The position numbers and the translations under genes are program-made. 32,672 bases of DNA, taken from NCBI GenBank assembly GCA_964546995.1, contig CAZJKO010000007.1:1-32672 (forward strand). Direction: 5' to 3'. The notes beneath the pieces were generated by a model. That model was not told the DNA's origin. It searched no databases and saw nothing but the letters and a program-made list of their open reading frames with translations. Numbering within the stretch: the stretch's first letter is position 1; every line of letters starts with the position of its first letter. This stretch comes from CAZJKO01 sp964546995 (GTDB lineage: Bacteria > Bacillota_I > Bacilli_A > RF39 > UBA660). Below are positions 7,600 to 16,607 of the stretch, in pieces.

Positions 7600-8604
7600 A
7601 TGAAAGTTTTAGTTACAGGAGGAGCAGGCTTCATTGGAAGTAACTACCTACATTATGTGGTAAATAAGTATAAAGAGGATGAATACGTTTGCTTAGACGC
7701 TTTAACGTATGCTGGTAATTACGAAAATTTGAAACCAATTGAAAACGAATCTAATTTCAAATTTGTAAAAGGAGACATTACAGATAAAGAATTCGTTGAC
7801 GAATTATTCGCAAAAGAAAAGTTCGATGCCGTAATTAACTTTGCTGCTGAAAGTCATGTGGATAATTCCATTAAAAATCCAAGCGTTTTTCTAACAACGA
7901 ACATCATCGGAACACAAGTGTTGATGGATGCTAGTAGAAAATACAATGTAAAAAGATATCACCAAGTATCGACAGATGAAGTATATGGTGATTTGCCATT
8001 AGATCGCAAAGATTTACTATTTAAAGAAGATAACCCTATTCATACCTCAAGTCCTTATTCTGCATCAAAAGCAAGTGCTGATTTATTGGTATTAGCATAC
8101 ATTAGGACATTCCATTTTCCAGCAACCATCTCGAGATGCTCTAATAATTATGGACCATATCAATTTCCAGAAAAATTGATTCCCGTTGTCATTAGCAAAG
8201 CATTAAAGAATGAAAAGGTACCTGTTTATGGAAAAGGTGAAAATGTAAGAGATTGGATTCATGTTCACGACCATAATGTTGGTGTAGATATGATCTTAAG
8301 AACAGGAAAAGTAGGAGAAATCTACAATTTAGGAGGACATAGCGAGAGAACCAACTTAGAAGTCGTAAAAACAATTTTAAAACAGTTAGGAAAAGATGAA
8401 AGTTTAATCGAGTATGTAACAGACCGCCCAGGTCACGATCTGCGTTATGCTATCGACTCAAGTAAAATTGAAAAAGATCTTAACTGGAATCGTACATATA
8501 CGTTTGAAGACGGAATGAAAGAAACGATCGATTGGTATGTATCAAACCAACAATGGATTGATGATATCAAAACGGGAAAATATCAAAAAAGTTATACGAA
8601 ATAG
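7600..8604 (+). CDS. rfbB: dTDP-glucose 4,6-dehydratase
   Basis: 334 aa, extended short-chain dehydrogenase. NAD-binding GGAGFIG is at 7-13, the STDEVYG catalytic segment at 124-130, and YSASK (Y153, K157) follows; AAESHVDNS and RCSNNYGPYQFPEK are RfbB marks. Converts dTDP-glucose into dTDP-4-keto-6-deoxyglucose. The start at 7600 is chosen because GGAGGA lies just before it and the family begins exactly here; a frame extension to 7558 overlaps the leader. RfbC and RfbD, needed for rhamnose, do not follow, and an aminotransferase does. Confidence 0.95.
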   Translation: MKVLVTGGAGFIGSNYLHYVVNKYKEDEYVCLDALTYAGNYENLKPIENESNFKFVKGDITDKEFVDELFAKEKFDAVINFAAESHVDNSIKNPSVFLTTNIIGTQVLMDASRKYNVKRYHQVSTDEVYGDLPLDRKDLLFKEDNPIHTSSPYSASKASADLLVLAYIRTFHFPATISRCSNNYGPYQFPEKLIPVVISKALKNEKVPVYGKGENVRDWIHVHDHNVGVDMILRTGKVGEIYNLGGHSERTNLEVVKTILKQLGKDESLIEYVTDRPGHDLRYAIDSSKIEKDLNWNRTYTFEDGMKETIDWYVSNQQWIDDIKTGKYQKSYTK

Positions 8605-8616
8605 GAAGTGAATGAA

Positions 8617-9696
8617 ATGATAAATGTAACAAAAAGTTTTTTACCACCATTTGAAGAGTATGAAAGCTATTTAAAGAAGATTTATGAAAGCGGTATTTTG
8701 ACGAATCAAGGTCCCTGTGTACGTGAATTAGAAACAAAATTAAAAGAATATTTAGGAGTAGAGTATTTCCATTATGTCAATAATGGGACAATTGCTTTAC
8801 AACTTGCTTTACATGCTTTAGACATTTTAGAAGGCGAAGTGATCACGACACCATTTTCCTTTGCTGCAACGACCACATCAATTTTGTGGGAACATTGTAA
8901 ACCAGTCTTTGTTGACATTGATAGAGAAACATTGATGATTGATCCAGAAAAAATAGAAGAAAAAATTACTGATAAAACCAAAGCCATCATGGCGGTTCAT
9001 GTTTTCGGTTATCCATGTGATATCAAAAGAATTAAGGAAATTGCTGATAAGCATCATTTAAAAGTAATTTATGATGCTGCACATACTTTTGGCAGTGTAT
9101 ATGAAGGAAAATCACTATTATCGTATGGCGATGTTGCAACATGCAGTTTCCATGCTACTAAGGTGTACCATACTGTAGAAGGTGGAGCATGCGTTACGAA
9201 CGACAAAGAAGTAAATGATAAATTGGAACTCATGAAAAGATTTGGTTTCAACATAGAAGATTATAAAGAAGTAGGGATCAATGCCAAAGCATCAGAAGTT
9301 CATGCTGCAATGGGACTAGCTAATTTTCCTTATATTGAAGAGTGTATTGAAAAAAGAAAAAAGATTAGTGAATTGTATGACTTGTTATTAGAACACAAAT
9401 TACAAAGACCAAAAGTAGTAGAAAACTTAAAGTACAATTATGCCTACTATCCAGTAATTTTTAATTCAGAAGAAGAATTGCTAACTGTATTTGAGGATTT
9501 ACATCAAAAAGAAGTTTATCCAAGACGCTATTTCTACCCAACGTTAAATGAATTACCTTATTTAGAAGAAAAAGAATCGTGCCCAAATTCAGAAGATATT
9601 TCACGACGAGTTGCTTGTCTTCCTCTTTATCCTGATTTAGAAGAAGAAAACGTAAAAGTCATTTGTAAAACAATTAGGCAAAGTATTAAACGATAA
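8617..9696 (+). CDS. DegT/DnrJ/EryC1 sugar aminotransferase
   Basis: 359 aa PLP-dependent enzyme. The PLP lysine is K182 in SFHATKVYHTVEGG, and DAAH (153-156) stacks on and holds the cofactor. It begins MINVTKSFLPPFEEY and has ILTNQGP, the opening seen in enzymes that aminate dTDP-keto-6-deoxy sugars, such as VioA and related proteins. Placed 12 nt after rfbB, so its likely substrate is dTDP-4-keto-6-deoxyglucose, giving a dTDP-amino-dideoxyhexose (inference). I cannot tell a 4-amino from a 3-amino product by eye; no clear 3,4-ketoisomerase (FdtA/QdtA) gene is seen, which favours the 4-amino sugar. The ATG at 8617 has GGAAGTG at proper distance; an upstream GTG does not. Confidence 0.9.
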   Translation: MINVTKSFLPPFEEYESYLKKIYESGILTNQGPCVRELETKLKEYLGVEYFHYVNNGTIALQLALHALDILEGEVITTPFSFAATTTSILWEHCKPVFVDIDRETLMIDPEKIEEKITDKTKAIMAVHVFGYPCDIKRIKEIADKHHLKVIYDAAHTFGSVYEGKSLLSYGDVATCSFHATKVYHTVEGGACVTNDKEVNDKLELMKRFGFNIEDYKEVGINAKASEVHAAMGLANFPYIEECIEKRKKISELYDLLLEHKLQRPKVVENLKYNYAYYPVIFNSEEELLTVFEDLHQKEVYPRRYFYPTLNELPYLEEKESCPNSEDISRRVACLPLYPDLEEENVKVICKTIRQSIKR

Positions 9697-9710
9697 AAGG
9701 AGGAATCCTT

Positions 9711-11384
9711 ATGAACAAAAAAAAGAAAACAGAAATTCCCATTATGTTTTGCTTTGATAAAAACTATGTAATACCTGCAGCAGTTACCTTTTATTCTATA
9801 TTGGAACACGCCAATAAAGACTATTGCTATCATTTTTATGTGCTACATTCGGATATAAATAAAATTCAACAAAAAAAGCTAAAAGAAACAATTGAAGAGT
9901 TTCAAGAGATGGTAGAACTAGATTTTATCAACATGTCTCATCGCTTTGAAGATATCTGGAATAAAATCTATCAGGGCGGACATTTTTCTAAAGAAGTCAT
10001 GTATAAAATATTAATTGCATCCATTTTTCCCCAATACGAAAAAATTATCGTAACCGATGTTGACGTAGTCTTTTTAGGAGATTTATCTCCAAGTTATATC
10101 GACTTTGATGTAAATGGTGATTATTATATTGGAGGAATTAAACCAATTGGAAAGATTAATGCTTATTTAGAAAATTATCGTTCTAAATGGACTGATGAGG
10201 AAATTAAAAAGTTAGGACATATTTGTGGTGGATACTTAGTGGCGAATCTAAAGAAGATTAGAGAAGATAACATGGAAGAAGTATTTGTAAATAGCTTTAT
10301 CGAAAATGGTTATCGTTTAAATCAAATGGAACAAGATATATTAAATTTATGTTGCTACCCAAAAATAAAATATTTACCTTTAAATTATGTTGCATGTAGT
10401 TACATGTGGGATTTCTATGATTTAGAAGAAGAACATTATCACGATGAAAACTATAAAGATAAAGAAATAAAAGATGCAATGTCTCACCCAATACAACTTC
10501 ACTACGCAACGAGTATTAAACCATGGAAAAATATTAATTGTACCAAATCAGAAGAGTGGTTTAAGTATATTACCAAAACTCCATTCTTGGAGGAGTACCT
10601 AGAACAATTGGCAAAACAAGCAAATATCAATTCAGAAAATAAACTGTTAACTCACGAAGAAGAACACCATAATGTAGTTTACCGAATTCTAAGATATCTA
10701 AAACACAATCCATTATTTTTTATAAAAAAAGAGTTTTATTATAAAATAATAAAAAAATTAAGAAGTAAGATTTCTTTCTTAAAAAAAGAAGAAATATTGT
10801 ATATTTGTGATGATGTTTTTCCAAATCAAAAAGACAAAAAGCATTATGAAGAAATCCTCAAATATTGGAATGCATTCGCTGATGTTCATATTATACTAAA
10901 AGAAAAAAACAGAATAGATAAAAAATGTAATGTAGAAGAAATTGTTTCGCAGTTTTTAAATGAACACCAAACGAAACATCATCAAATTACCATTTATCCC
11001 TTTTTAGGACCAGCTTTGGAACAAAACTTTGTAGAACAACTTCCACAATATAAAAGAAAGTTGGCTTTTATTCCCACGTTAAATAACTTAATAGATAAAA
11101 GAAAAGGGTGCCTTGCGTTATTAGAAAAATATCAAATTCCATTTGTATTTGCGTTAGAGCAAAATGATGTGTTTTCCTTAAATGATGATGAAATGGACAA
11201 AAAATTAATTACGATCTTCAATTCTAGTATGTTTCAAAAAGTAATTGTAAAAGATCCAAAGATAAAAGAATATTTGACAAGTAATTACTTTTGTAGAACA
11301 GATAAAATCATCGAAGCAAAAGAAAAAATGAATTTAGATATAATAAGAGAAGAATTAAAAGGAAATAAAAATGGAACGAAATAA
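9711..11384 (+). CDS. GT8 family glycosyltransferase with C-terminal extension
   Basis: 557 aa. Residues 1-300 are a GT-A fold of family GT8: FCFDKNYVIPAAVTFYSIL near the start, metal-binding DVD at 116-118, ICGGYLVANL, NQMEQDILN, and a C-terminal H264-x5-KPW motif. GT8 enzymes retain configuration and often add galactose or glucose. Residues about 330-557 form an extra, mostly soluble and charged region, starting with EEILYICDDVFPNQKDKKHY, that GT8 enzymes of normal length (about 300-350 aa) do not have. I do not recognise this extension. GGAGG precedes the start. The end overlaps the acyltransferase start by 14 nt. Confidence 0.85.
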   Translation: MNKKKKTEIPIMFCFDKNYVIPAAVTFYSILEHANKDYCYHFYVLHSDINKIQQKKLKETIEEFQEMVELDFINMSHRFEDIWNKIYQGGHFSKEVMYKILIASIFPQYEKIIVTDVDVVFLGDLSPSYIDFDVNGDYYIGGIKPIGKINAYLENYRSKWTDEEIKKLGHICGGYLVANLKKIREDNMEEVFVNSFIENGYRLNQMEQDILNLCCYPKIKYLPLNYVACSYMWDFYDLEEEHYHDENYKDKEIKDAMSHPIQLHYATSIKPWKNINCTKSEEWFKYITKTPFLEEYLEQLAKQANINSENKLLTHEEEHHNVVYRILRYLKHNPLFFIKKEFYYKIIKKLRSKISFLKKEEILYICDDVFPNQKDKKHYEEILKYWNAFADVHIILKEKNRIDKKCNVEEIVSQFLNEHQTKHHQITIYPFLGPALEQNFVEQLPQYKRKLAFIPTLNNLIDKRKGCLALLEKYQIPFVFALEQNDVFSLNDDEMDKKLITIFNSSMFQKVIVKDPKIKEYLTSNYFCRTDKIIEAKEKMNLDIIREELKGNKNGTK

Positions 11385-12306
11385 GACAGTAGATATTTTA
11401 AGAGGAATTGCAACGCTTGCTGTGTTATTAGGACATGCCATTCAACGTGGTTTGATCACAGGTTATGTAGATAATATTGTATTTCGGTTTATCTATTCAT
11501 TTCACATGCCTTTGTTCATCATCTTGTCAGGTTATACGCTGTATCTAAGTAATCCGAAGTATGATGTCAACTTTCTTTGGAAAAAAGTAAAAAGATTACT
11601 GTTTCCTACCATTTTGTGGAGTTATATTATGTATGTGACAAAAGACCTTTGGTTTGTTGGCATAAAACCCTTCATCACATTTCCTGACTCTATACTATCT
11701 TATACGAAAACATTGTTATTACATCCCGATTATATTTATTGGTTTTTATACATAATATTTATTTTTTCCATCGTCTTTTATATCGCGAAGAAGTTACCTA
11801 AAAATTATTTTGGCCCAACTTTACTTATAATAGGTTGCATTTTTTGGATATTACCTGTCGAATACTTTGGAATGTACAATTTAAGATTGTATTTTCCCTT
11901 ATTTGTATTAGGTTATGGATTAGCAAGCAAGAAAGAAACCATAATACCACAATTAAAATACTATGTTGTCCCTTGTTTGCTCTTTTTTCTTTATTATTTT
12001 AGAACTTGGCAACCGGGACATCCAAGTATCATATTATTCTATTTACTATCAATATCTGTTAGCATGATGATGTACTGGATCATTACACATATAAAAATTA
12101 AATGGATAGAAAAGATCCTTTCGTGGTTTGGACAAAACTCATTATATATCTATTTATATCAATGCTTGTGCTTGAACATAGGATACGGAAGTGGAATCGT
12201 TCGTGTTGGGACGATCTTCATCACTGCAACACTTATCTCAAGTATACTTGCATATTTCACAAGTAAAAATAAATATGTAAAAGCACTCCTCTATGGAAGC
12301 TTTTAA
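11371..12306 (+). CDS. Acyltransferase family 3 membrane protein
   Basis: 311 aa, about ten membrane segments. The N-terminus has VDILRGIATLAVLLGHAI (7-24) with the conserved arginine and H22, then SFHMPLFIILSGY, the two marks of the OafA/NodX-like acyltransferase-3 family. Such proteins move acetyl or other acyl groups across the membrane onto surface sugars. It overlaps the GT8 gene by 14 nt and probably acetylates a sugar of this polysaccharide; the exact acceptor is unknown. Confidence 0.88.
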   Translation: MERNKTVDILRGIATLAVLLGHAIQRGLITGYVDNIVFRFIYSFHMPLFIILSGYTLYLSNPKYDVNFLWKKVKRLLFPTILWSYIMYVTKDLWFVGIKPFITFPDSILSYTKTLLLHPDYIYWFLYIIFIFSIVFYIAKKLPKNYFGPTLLIIGCIFWILPVEYFGMYNLRLYFPLFVLGYGLASKKETIIPQLKYYVVPCLLFFLYYFRTWQPGHPSIILFYLLSISVSMMMYWIITHIKIKWIEKILSWFGQNSLYIYLYQCLCLNIGYGSGIVRVGTIFITATLISSILAYFTSKNKYVKALLYGSF

Positions 12307-12317
12307 GGAGGTTTAAC

Positions 12318-12866
12318 ATGACTAGTTTTTATTCACAAGAAGAATTAAAACAATTTGGTTTTAAAGAAATAGGCGAAGAGGTGAGTATTAGCAGAAAAGC
12401 AAGTATTTATAGCCCTTCCAGTATTTCCATTGGAAATCACGTGAGAATCGATGATTTCTGCATTTTATCAGGAAATATTACCATCGGAAATTATGTTCAT
12501 ATTTCTGCTTATACAGCACTTTATGGAAAAGGTGGAATCAAGATTGGAAACTATTGTGGATGTTCACCTAGATGTACTTTATTTAGTCAAACAGATGATT
12601 TTTCTGGAAATTGTATGATTGGACCAATGGTCGATGAAGAGTACACCAATGTTATTTCTGGTCCTATCATATTAGAAGATTATGCTCAATTAGGAGCCAA
12701 TACCGTCGTCCTTCCAAATGTAACGTTAAAACAAGGAGCGGTCACAGGATCGATGAGTTTCGTGAAACACGATTTAGAAGAGTGGAGTATTTATACTGGA
12801 ATACCTGCAAAAAAACAAAAAGACCGTGAAAAGAAACCATTAGAACTATCGAAAAAAATAAAGTAG
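12318..12866 (+). CDS. Hexapeptide-repeat acetyltransferase (WbbJ-like)
   Basis: 182 aa. Repeated I-G-N-x turns (SISIGNHVRID, ITIGNYVHIS, IKIGNYCGCS) show a left-handed beta-helix, the fold of xenobiotic-type acyltransferases; the C-terminus has TGIPAKKQKDR, typical of O-antigen acetyltransferases that use acetyl-CoA. Starts after AAGGAGG. In comparable clusters such enzymes N-acetylate the amino group made by a DegT aminotransferase, so this is a good candidate for finishing the dTDP-amino sugar (inference). O-acetylation of another sugar remains possible. Confidence 0.85.
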   Translation: MTSFYSQEELKQFGFKEIGEEVSISRKASIYSPSSISIGNHVRIDDFCILSGNITIGNYVHISAYTALYGKGGIKIGNYCGCSPRCTLFSQTDDFSGNCMIGPMVDEEYTNVISGPIILEDYAQLGANTVVLPNVTLKQGAVTGSMSFVKHDLEEWSIYTGIPAKKQKDREKKPLELSKKIK

Positions 12867-12878
12867 GAGTGATAAACT

Positions 12879-13994
12879 ATGAAAAAAAAACCATTGTTAA
12901 CAGTGGTGACAACAACATACAACCATGAAAAGTTCATTGGAGCATGTCTCGATGGTTTCGTCATGCAAGAGACTGATTTTCCTTTTCAAGTAATCATTAG
13001 CGATGATGTGTCCAAAGATAAAACAAGAGACATCATCAAAAAGTATCAAAAAAAATACCCAGATATCATAAAACCTATCTTTAGAGAAAAAAACTTAGGT
13101 GCAATGGATAATTTTATTGAAACCTTAAATATGGTAGATACAAAATATGTAGCACTATGTGATGGCGACGACTTTTGGACCGATAAAGACAAATTACAAA
13201 AACAAGTTACTTTTTTAGAAGAGCATGAAGATTATAATATTTGTTTTCATTCAACTAAAATATTTTTCGAAGATCATAGTAAAGAAGATGAAGTAATTCC
13301 TTCTACAATGAAAGATACAACGACGTTTGATGATTTAAAAAAGGAGTGTTATATTCCCGCTAATACAGTCGTTTATCGTTGGAAATTTCAAAAGAAGGAT
13401 AGTTTTAAAAAAACATTTCCTAAAGACGTTGTTCCAGGCGATTATTTTGTTCACCTATATCATGCCCAAGATGGAAAAATTAAATTTATAAATGAAACGA
13501 TGTCGCAATATCGAAGACATGATCAAGGAATGTGGTGGCTTACTGCTAAACCAGAACAACAAGAACAGTTTCATTTAAAATATGGTATGAAATATTTGCA
13601 TTTTTACAAAGCATTAAAAGATTATTTTGGAATTAATGACCCCGAACATTTGGCGCAAGAACGTTACATTGCTTACCAAACAGCTCGTGCATATTTAAAA
13701 AATAATCGGTTCGATGATCTTGCGATTTTGTATAAAGAAAATTCAAATTTGGTAGAAGAATACATGAAAACATTGACGATTGATCCTGTATATCAAAATT
13801 TATCGAAAGGAAAGAAGTTATGGTATTTGTTATTGATCGATCGTACTACCCTCGATCAAAAGATAATGGATAAACTCGAAAGATTCCCACTTCTTTCTAA
13901 AGGGTATCAAGCAATAAGAAATCACAAAAAACGATTCTTATTTTTAATCGTATTAATTCTTATTTTGATTATTTATTTAATCTTTTTTAAATAA
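12879..13994 (+). CDS. GT2 glycosyltransferase with C-terminal membrane anchor
   Basis: 371 aa. The GT-A domain opens PLLTVVTTTYNHEKFI and has SDDVSKDKT (41-49) for nucleotide-sugar binding and the DGDDFW metal motif at 95-100. The acceptor region includes MSQYRRHDQGMWWL. The last 20 residues (about 351-370) are one strongly hydrophobic segment flanked by lysine and arginine, so the enzyme should be tail-anchored with its domain in the cytoplasm. It probably adds one sugar to the lipid-linked chain; donor and acceptor cannot be read from sequence. Confidence 0.88.
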   Translation: MKKKPLLTVVTTTYNHEKFIGACLDGFVMQETDFPFQVIISDDVSKDKTRDIIKKYQKKYPDIIKPIFREKNLGAMDNFIETLNMVDTKYVALCDGDDFWTDKDKLQKQVTFLEEHEDYNICFHSTKIFFEDHSKEDEVIPSTMKDTTTFDDLKKECYIPANTVVYRWKFQKKDSFKKTFPKDVVPGDYFVHLYHAQDGKIKFINETMSQYRRHDQGMWWLTAKPEQQEQFHLKYGMKYLHFYKALKDYFGINDPEHLAQERYIAYQTARAYLKNNRFDDLAILYKENSNLVEEYMKTLTIDPVYQNLSKGKKLWYLLLIDRTTLDQKIMDKLERFPLLSKGYQAIRNHKKRFLFLIVLILILIIYLIFFK

Positions 13995-14040
13995 TAACGA
14001 TCTATGATGAGATAAATAAGAATCGATAGAAGGAGACAGT

Positions 14041-16590
14041 ATGATAAAAGATCAATTAAAAAAACACAAAAGCAAAATAATACTATTTATAAGTGCATTT
14101 TTACTCTATTTTATATTGGGGTTACTATTTTCTTACTATCTTGGTGTATACAATTATTGGAATGTAGCCTTCGATATGGATACGCCAAGAGTATTTGGTG
14201 ATTTGACGTTACGCGATTTTAATCATTATAGAGCGTCTGTGCATCCGTTGTTTATCATTTTCTTTCAACCAATTGTATACATTCTCAATATTGTGTTAAG
14301 AAATAAAGCTATTATTGTATTGCTATTACAAAGTGTTATGGCAGCCATAACCATAGTGGCCTTAAGTATCATTTTAAAGAAAATAGGGATAAAAAGAAAA
14401 CTAAATGTCGTATTAACAGTATTATTTGGACTTAGTTTAGGACAAATCGTCTATTCATCAAATATCGAAACGTACATTTTTGCTCAAACATTTTTAGTCT
14501 TATTATGGCTTTTTGCATCGTACAAAATGGACAAAAAACTATCCTATTGGGATTATATTATCTTAGTTCTCTTAGGAATTGGTAGCTTAGCAATTACCAT
14601 AACAAACTTTATCCAATTCCTAATTGCTGTCTTCTTTTTAATTTTTATAAACAAAGAAGAAAAACACAAATTTTTTACAAGTGTATTTGTGATAGTTAGC
14701 GTCATATCGATATCTGTATTACTAGCAGATGTCCAACAAATATTGTGGCCCTCTGCACCTAATTTCTTTACCAAAGCAATTACAGACTTCTTAGCTGGAA
14801 GCAGTGAAGAAAAATTATATATAGATTTTAGTATATCATTGAAAAAAATATTAAATGTCGTCAATTCTAATTTTGGTTTTTCTTATCATTTTGCAAGTTA
14901 TGTCATACCTGCAACAGGAATATATTTATTCTTCCAACATTCGACCTTAACAAGTATTATCTCAATCATTTTATTTATAGCATTTGTAGTTTTCAATGCA
15001 AGTTTTATTTGGAAAACAAAAAAAGAAATTCGAAACCATAAATTCTATTATGCGGTATTACTCGTTTATCTTGCCAATTTTGGGCTACATCTATTTTATG
15101 GAAACGAAATTGTGTTCTTATATATTTGTCATTATAACTTTGCCATAATTATTCTCCTAGCGTACTTGTTAAATTACTATAAGAAAAATGATATTAAAAA
15201 CAATAAACTCTATTACGGAATGATCATATTAATCATCATTATGGCATTGAGATCGATTGTTAGTATGTTTGTCAAATTGTATCCAATTTATAACACCATT
15301 GAATATGTTAGCCTAAAACCAATTTTGATCGTGTTACTAGCTTGTAGTTTGCTTATTCTATTCTTATTTAAAAAGAGAACAACCAAAGTAATCACCATCG
15401 TATGCATAAGTATTGCCCTTCTACTAGGTTGGAAGATAATCAATACCAAAAGTGATGATTGTGTAGATTGTGATGAATACGAATTGTATGAAAAAAAGCT
15501 TGAAGTATATGAAAAACAATTAAAAGAAATGAAAAATTCTTTCTCTGTTCGTACGTACAGTGAAGTAGAAGAACCGATCGATATTTTCTATTTTGGTTTA
15601 GCAGATAGAACGAAACTCCTCTATAAAGACGGAAAAATAATTGATGCCAAAACAGAGAAAGTATTAAAAGAAATCGATTATAAAGAAGAATTGATTGTAC
15701 CAAATGAATATGCCGTTCTATTAAAAGATGAAGAGAACAACATTTATAAAATAGAAGAGAATGAACAAGGAATTTACTTTTCTAAAAATGGGGAGGGGAG
15801 AGAAACTTTACTAGAAGGACGTAAACCAATTAAATTACCAGAATTTGATGGATACAAATATTCAGAAATTTTAAAAGTGTTACATCAAGAAATTCTATTT
15901 AACATCGATGGAGATATTCCAAAACCAAACTTATTTGGTTACCAAAGTGCTTGGTACAGAGATACAATGCTAGCAACAATGGTTCTAGAAAAAACAGAAA
16001 ATACAAGTCTATTAGAAAATTGGGTAAGAAGTATCGATAAAATCTATGATAATTCTCGAGATCCAAATATCAATGAAGCAGACAACTTAGGAGAACTATT
16101 GTATATTCTTGGTGCCGTAGGTATCGATCGGCCTGATCTGATAAATGAAATTTTAACAGAAATTGAGCATTTAAAAGATGAAAATAAAGCTATCGGTGGT
16201 ATGGTCGATGGTGGAATTCAAAAGTATTATCCTACTGTATTAGCATTATATGGAGCAGAAAAGAATCACATAACACTCGATTTAGTACCACCACAACAAG
16301 ATGATGGATATGCAAGACTAACGTGGTATTATAATCCTATTGCAACGAATATGGAACAAACGACAAGTCTATATCCATATATTAACTGGGCATTTTATCA
16401 TTATAGTAATTATGGAAGCTTATATGTTTTAGATGAGATCTATCCATTAAGTTACGAAGGTGGAAATATAGAAGAACCAGGCAAAGTAGAAAGTGAATGC
16501 TTTATTTCGGAATATTATTGTAATAGAAATTTATACATATCTCATTTATGGCACGCATCAGAAATGTTCTTGATGTTAATGGAGTATTAG
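14041..16590 (+). CDS. Membrane GT-C-like protein fused to a large ectodomain with a possible six-hairpin fold
   Basis: 849 aa. Residues 1-460 hold about 11-12 membrane segments in a GT-C-like layout, with acidic residues and histidines in the first outer loop (FDMDTPRVFGDL, then DFNHYRASVHPLF). After C474 and C477 comes a coiled stretch and an outward-facing domain of about 370 residues. Its last 230 residues contain SAWYRDTMLATMVL (636-649), repeated helical segments and ISHLWHASEMFLMLMEY at the end, reminiscent of (alpha/alpha)6 glycosidase-type folds such as GH15 (WPRD motif). That comparison is by eye only. C820 and C827 form another close pair. GGAG precedes the ATG. Suggested role: transfer of a lipid-linked sugar, with a domain that binds or trims glycan. 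Confidence 0.6.
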   Translation: MIKDQLKKHKSKIILFISAFLLYFILGLLFSYYLGVYNYWNVAFDMDTPRVFGDLTLRDFNHYRASVHPLFIIFFQPIVYILNIVLRNKAIIVLLLQSVMAAITIVALSIILKKIGIKRKLNVVLTVLFGLSLGQIVYSSNIETYIFAQTFLVLLWLFASYKMDKKLSYWDYIILVLLGIGSLAITITNFIQFLIAVFFLIFINKEEKHKFFTSVFVIVSVISISVLLADVQQILWPSAPNFFTKAITDFLAGSSEEKLYIDFSISLKKILNVVNSNFGFSYHFASYVIPATGIYLFFQHSTLTSIISIILFIAFVVFNASFIWKTKKEIRNHKFYYAVLLVYLANFGLHLFYGNEIVFLYICHYNFAIIILLAYLLNYYKKNDIKNNKLYYGMIILIIIMALRSIVSMFVKLYPIYNTIEYVSLKPILIVLLACSLLILFLFKKRTTKVITIVCISIALLLGWKIINTKSDDCVDCDEYELYEKKLEVYEKQLKEMKNSFSVRTYSEVEEPIDIFYFGLADRTKLLYKDGKIIDAKTEKVLKEIDYKEELIVPNEYAVLLKDEENNIYKIEENEQGIYFSKNGEGRETLLEGRKPIKLPEFDGYKYSEILKVLHQEILFNIDGDIPKPNLFGYQSAWYRDTMLATMVLEKTENTSLLENWVRSIDKIYDNSRDPNINEADNLGELLYILGAVGIDRPDLINEILTEIEHLKDENKAIGGMVDGGIQKYYPTVLALYGAEKNHITLDLVPPQQDDGYARLTWYYNPIATNMEQTTSLYPYINWAFYHYSNYGSLYVLDEIYPLSYEGGNIEEPGKVESECFISEYYCNRNLYISHLWHASEMFLMLMEY

Positions 16591-16607
16591 AAAATAAGGA
16601 GTACAGA

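Noticed and set aside
8192..8374. Minus-strand open frame inside rfbB, as well as similar ones inside the aminotransferase, NAGPA, deacetylase, nifJ and recG genes
   Set aside because: Each is opposite a gene with clear family motifs, has no ribosome binding site of its own, and has an unlikely composition; they are shadows.
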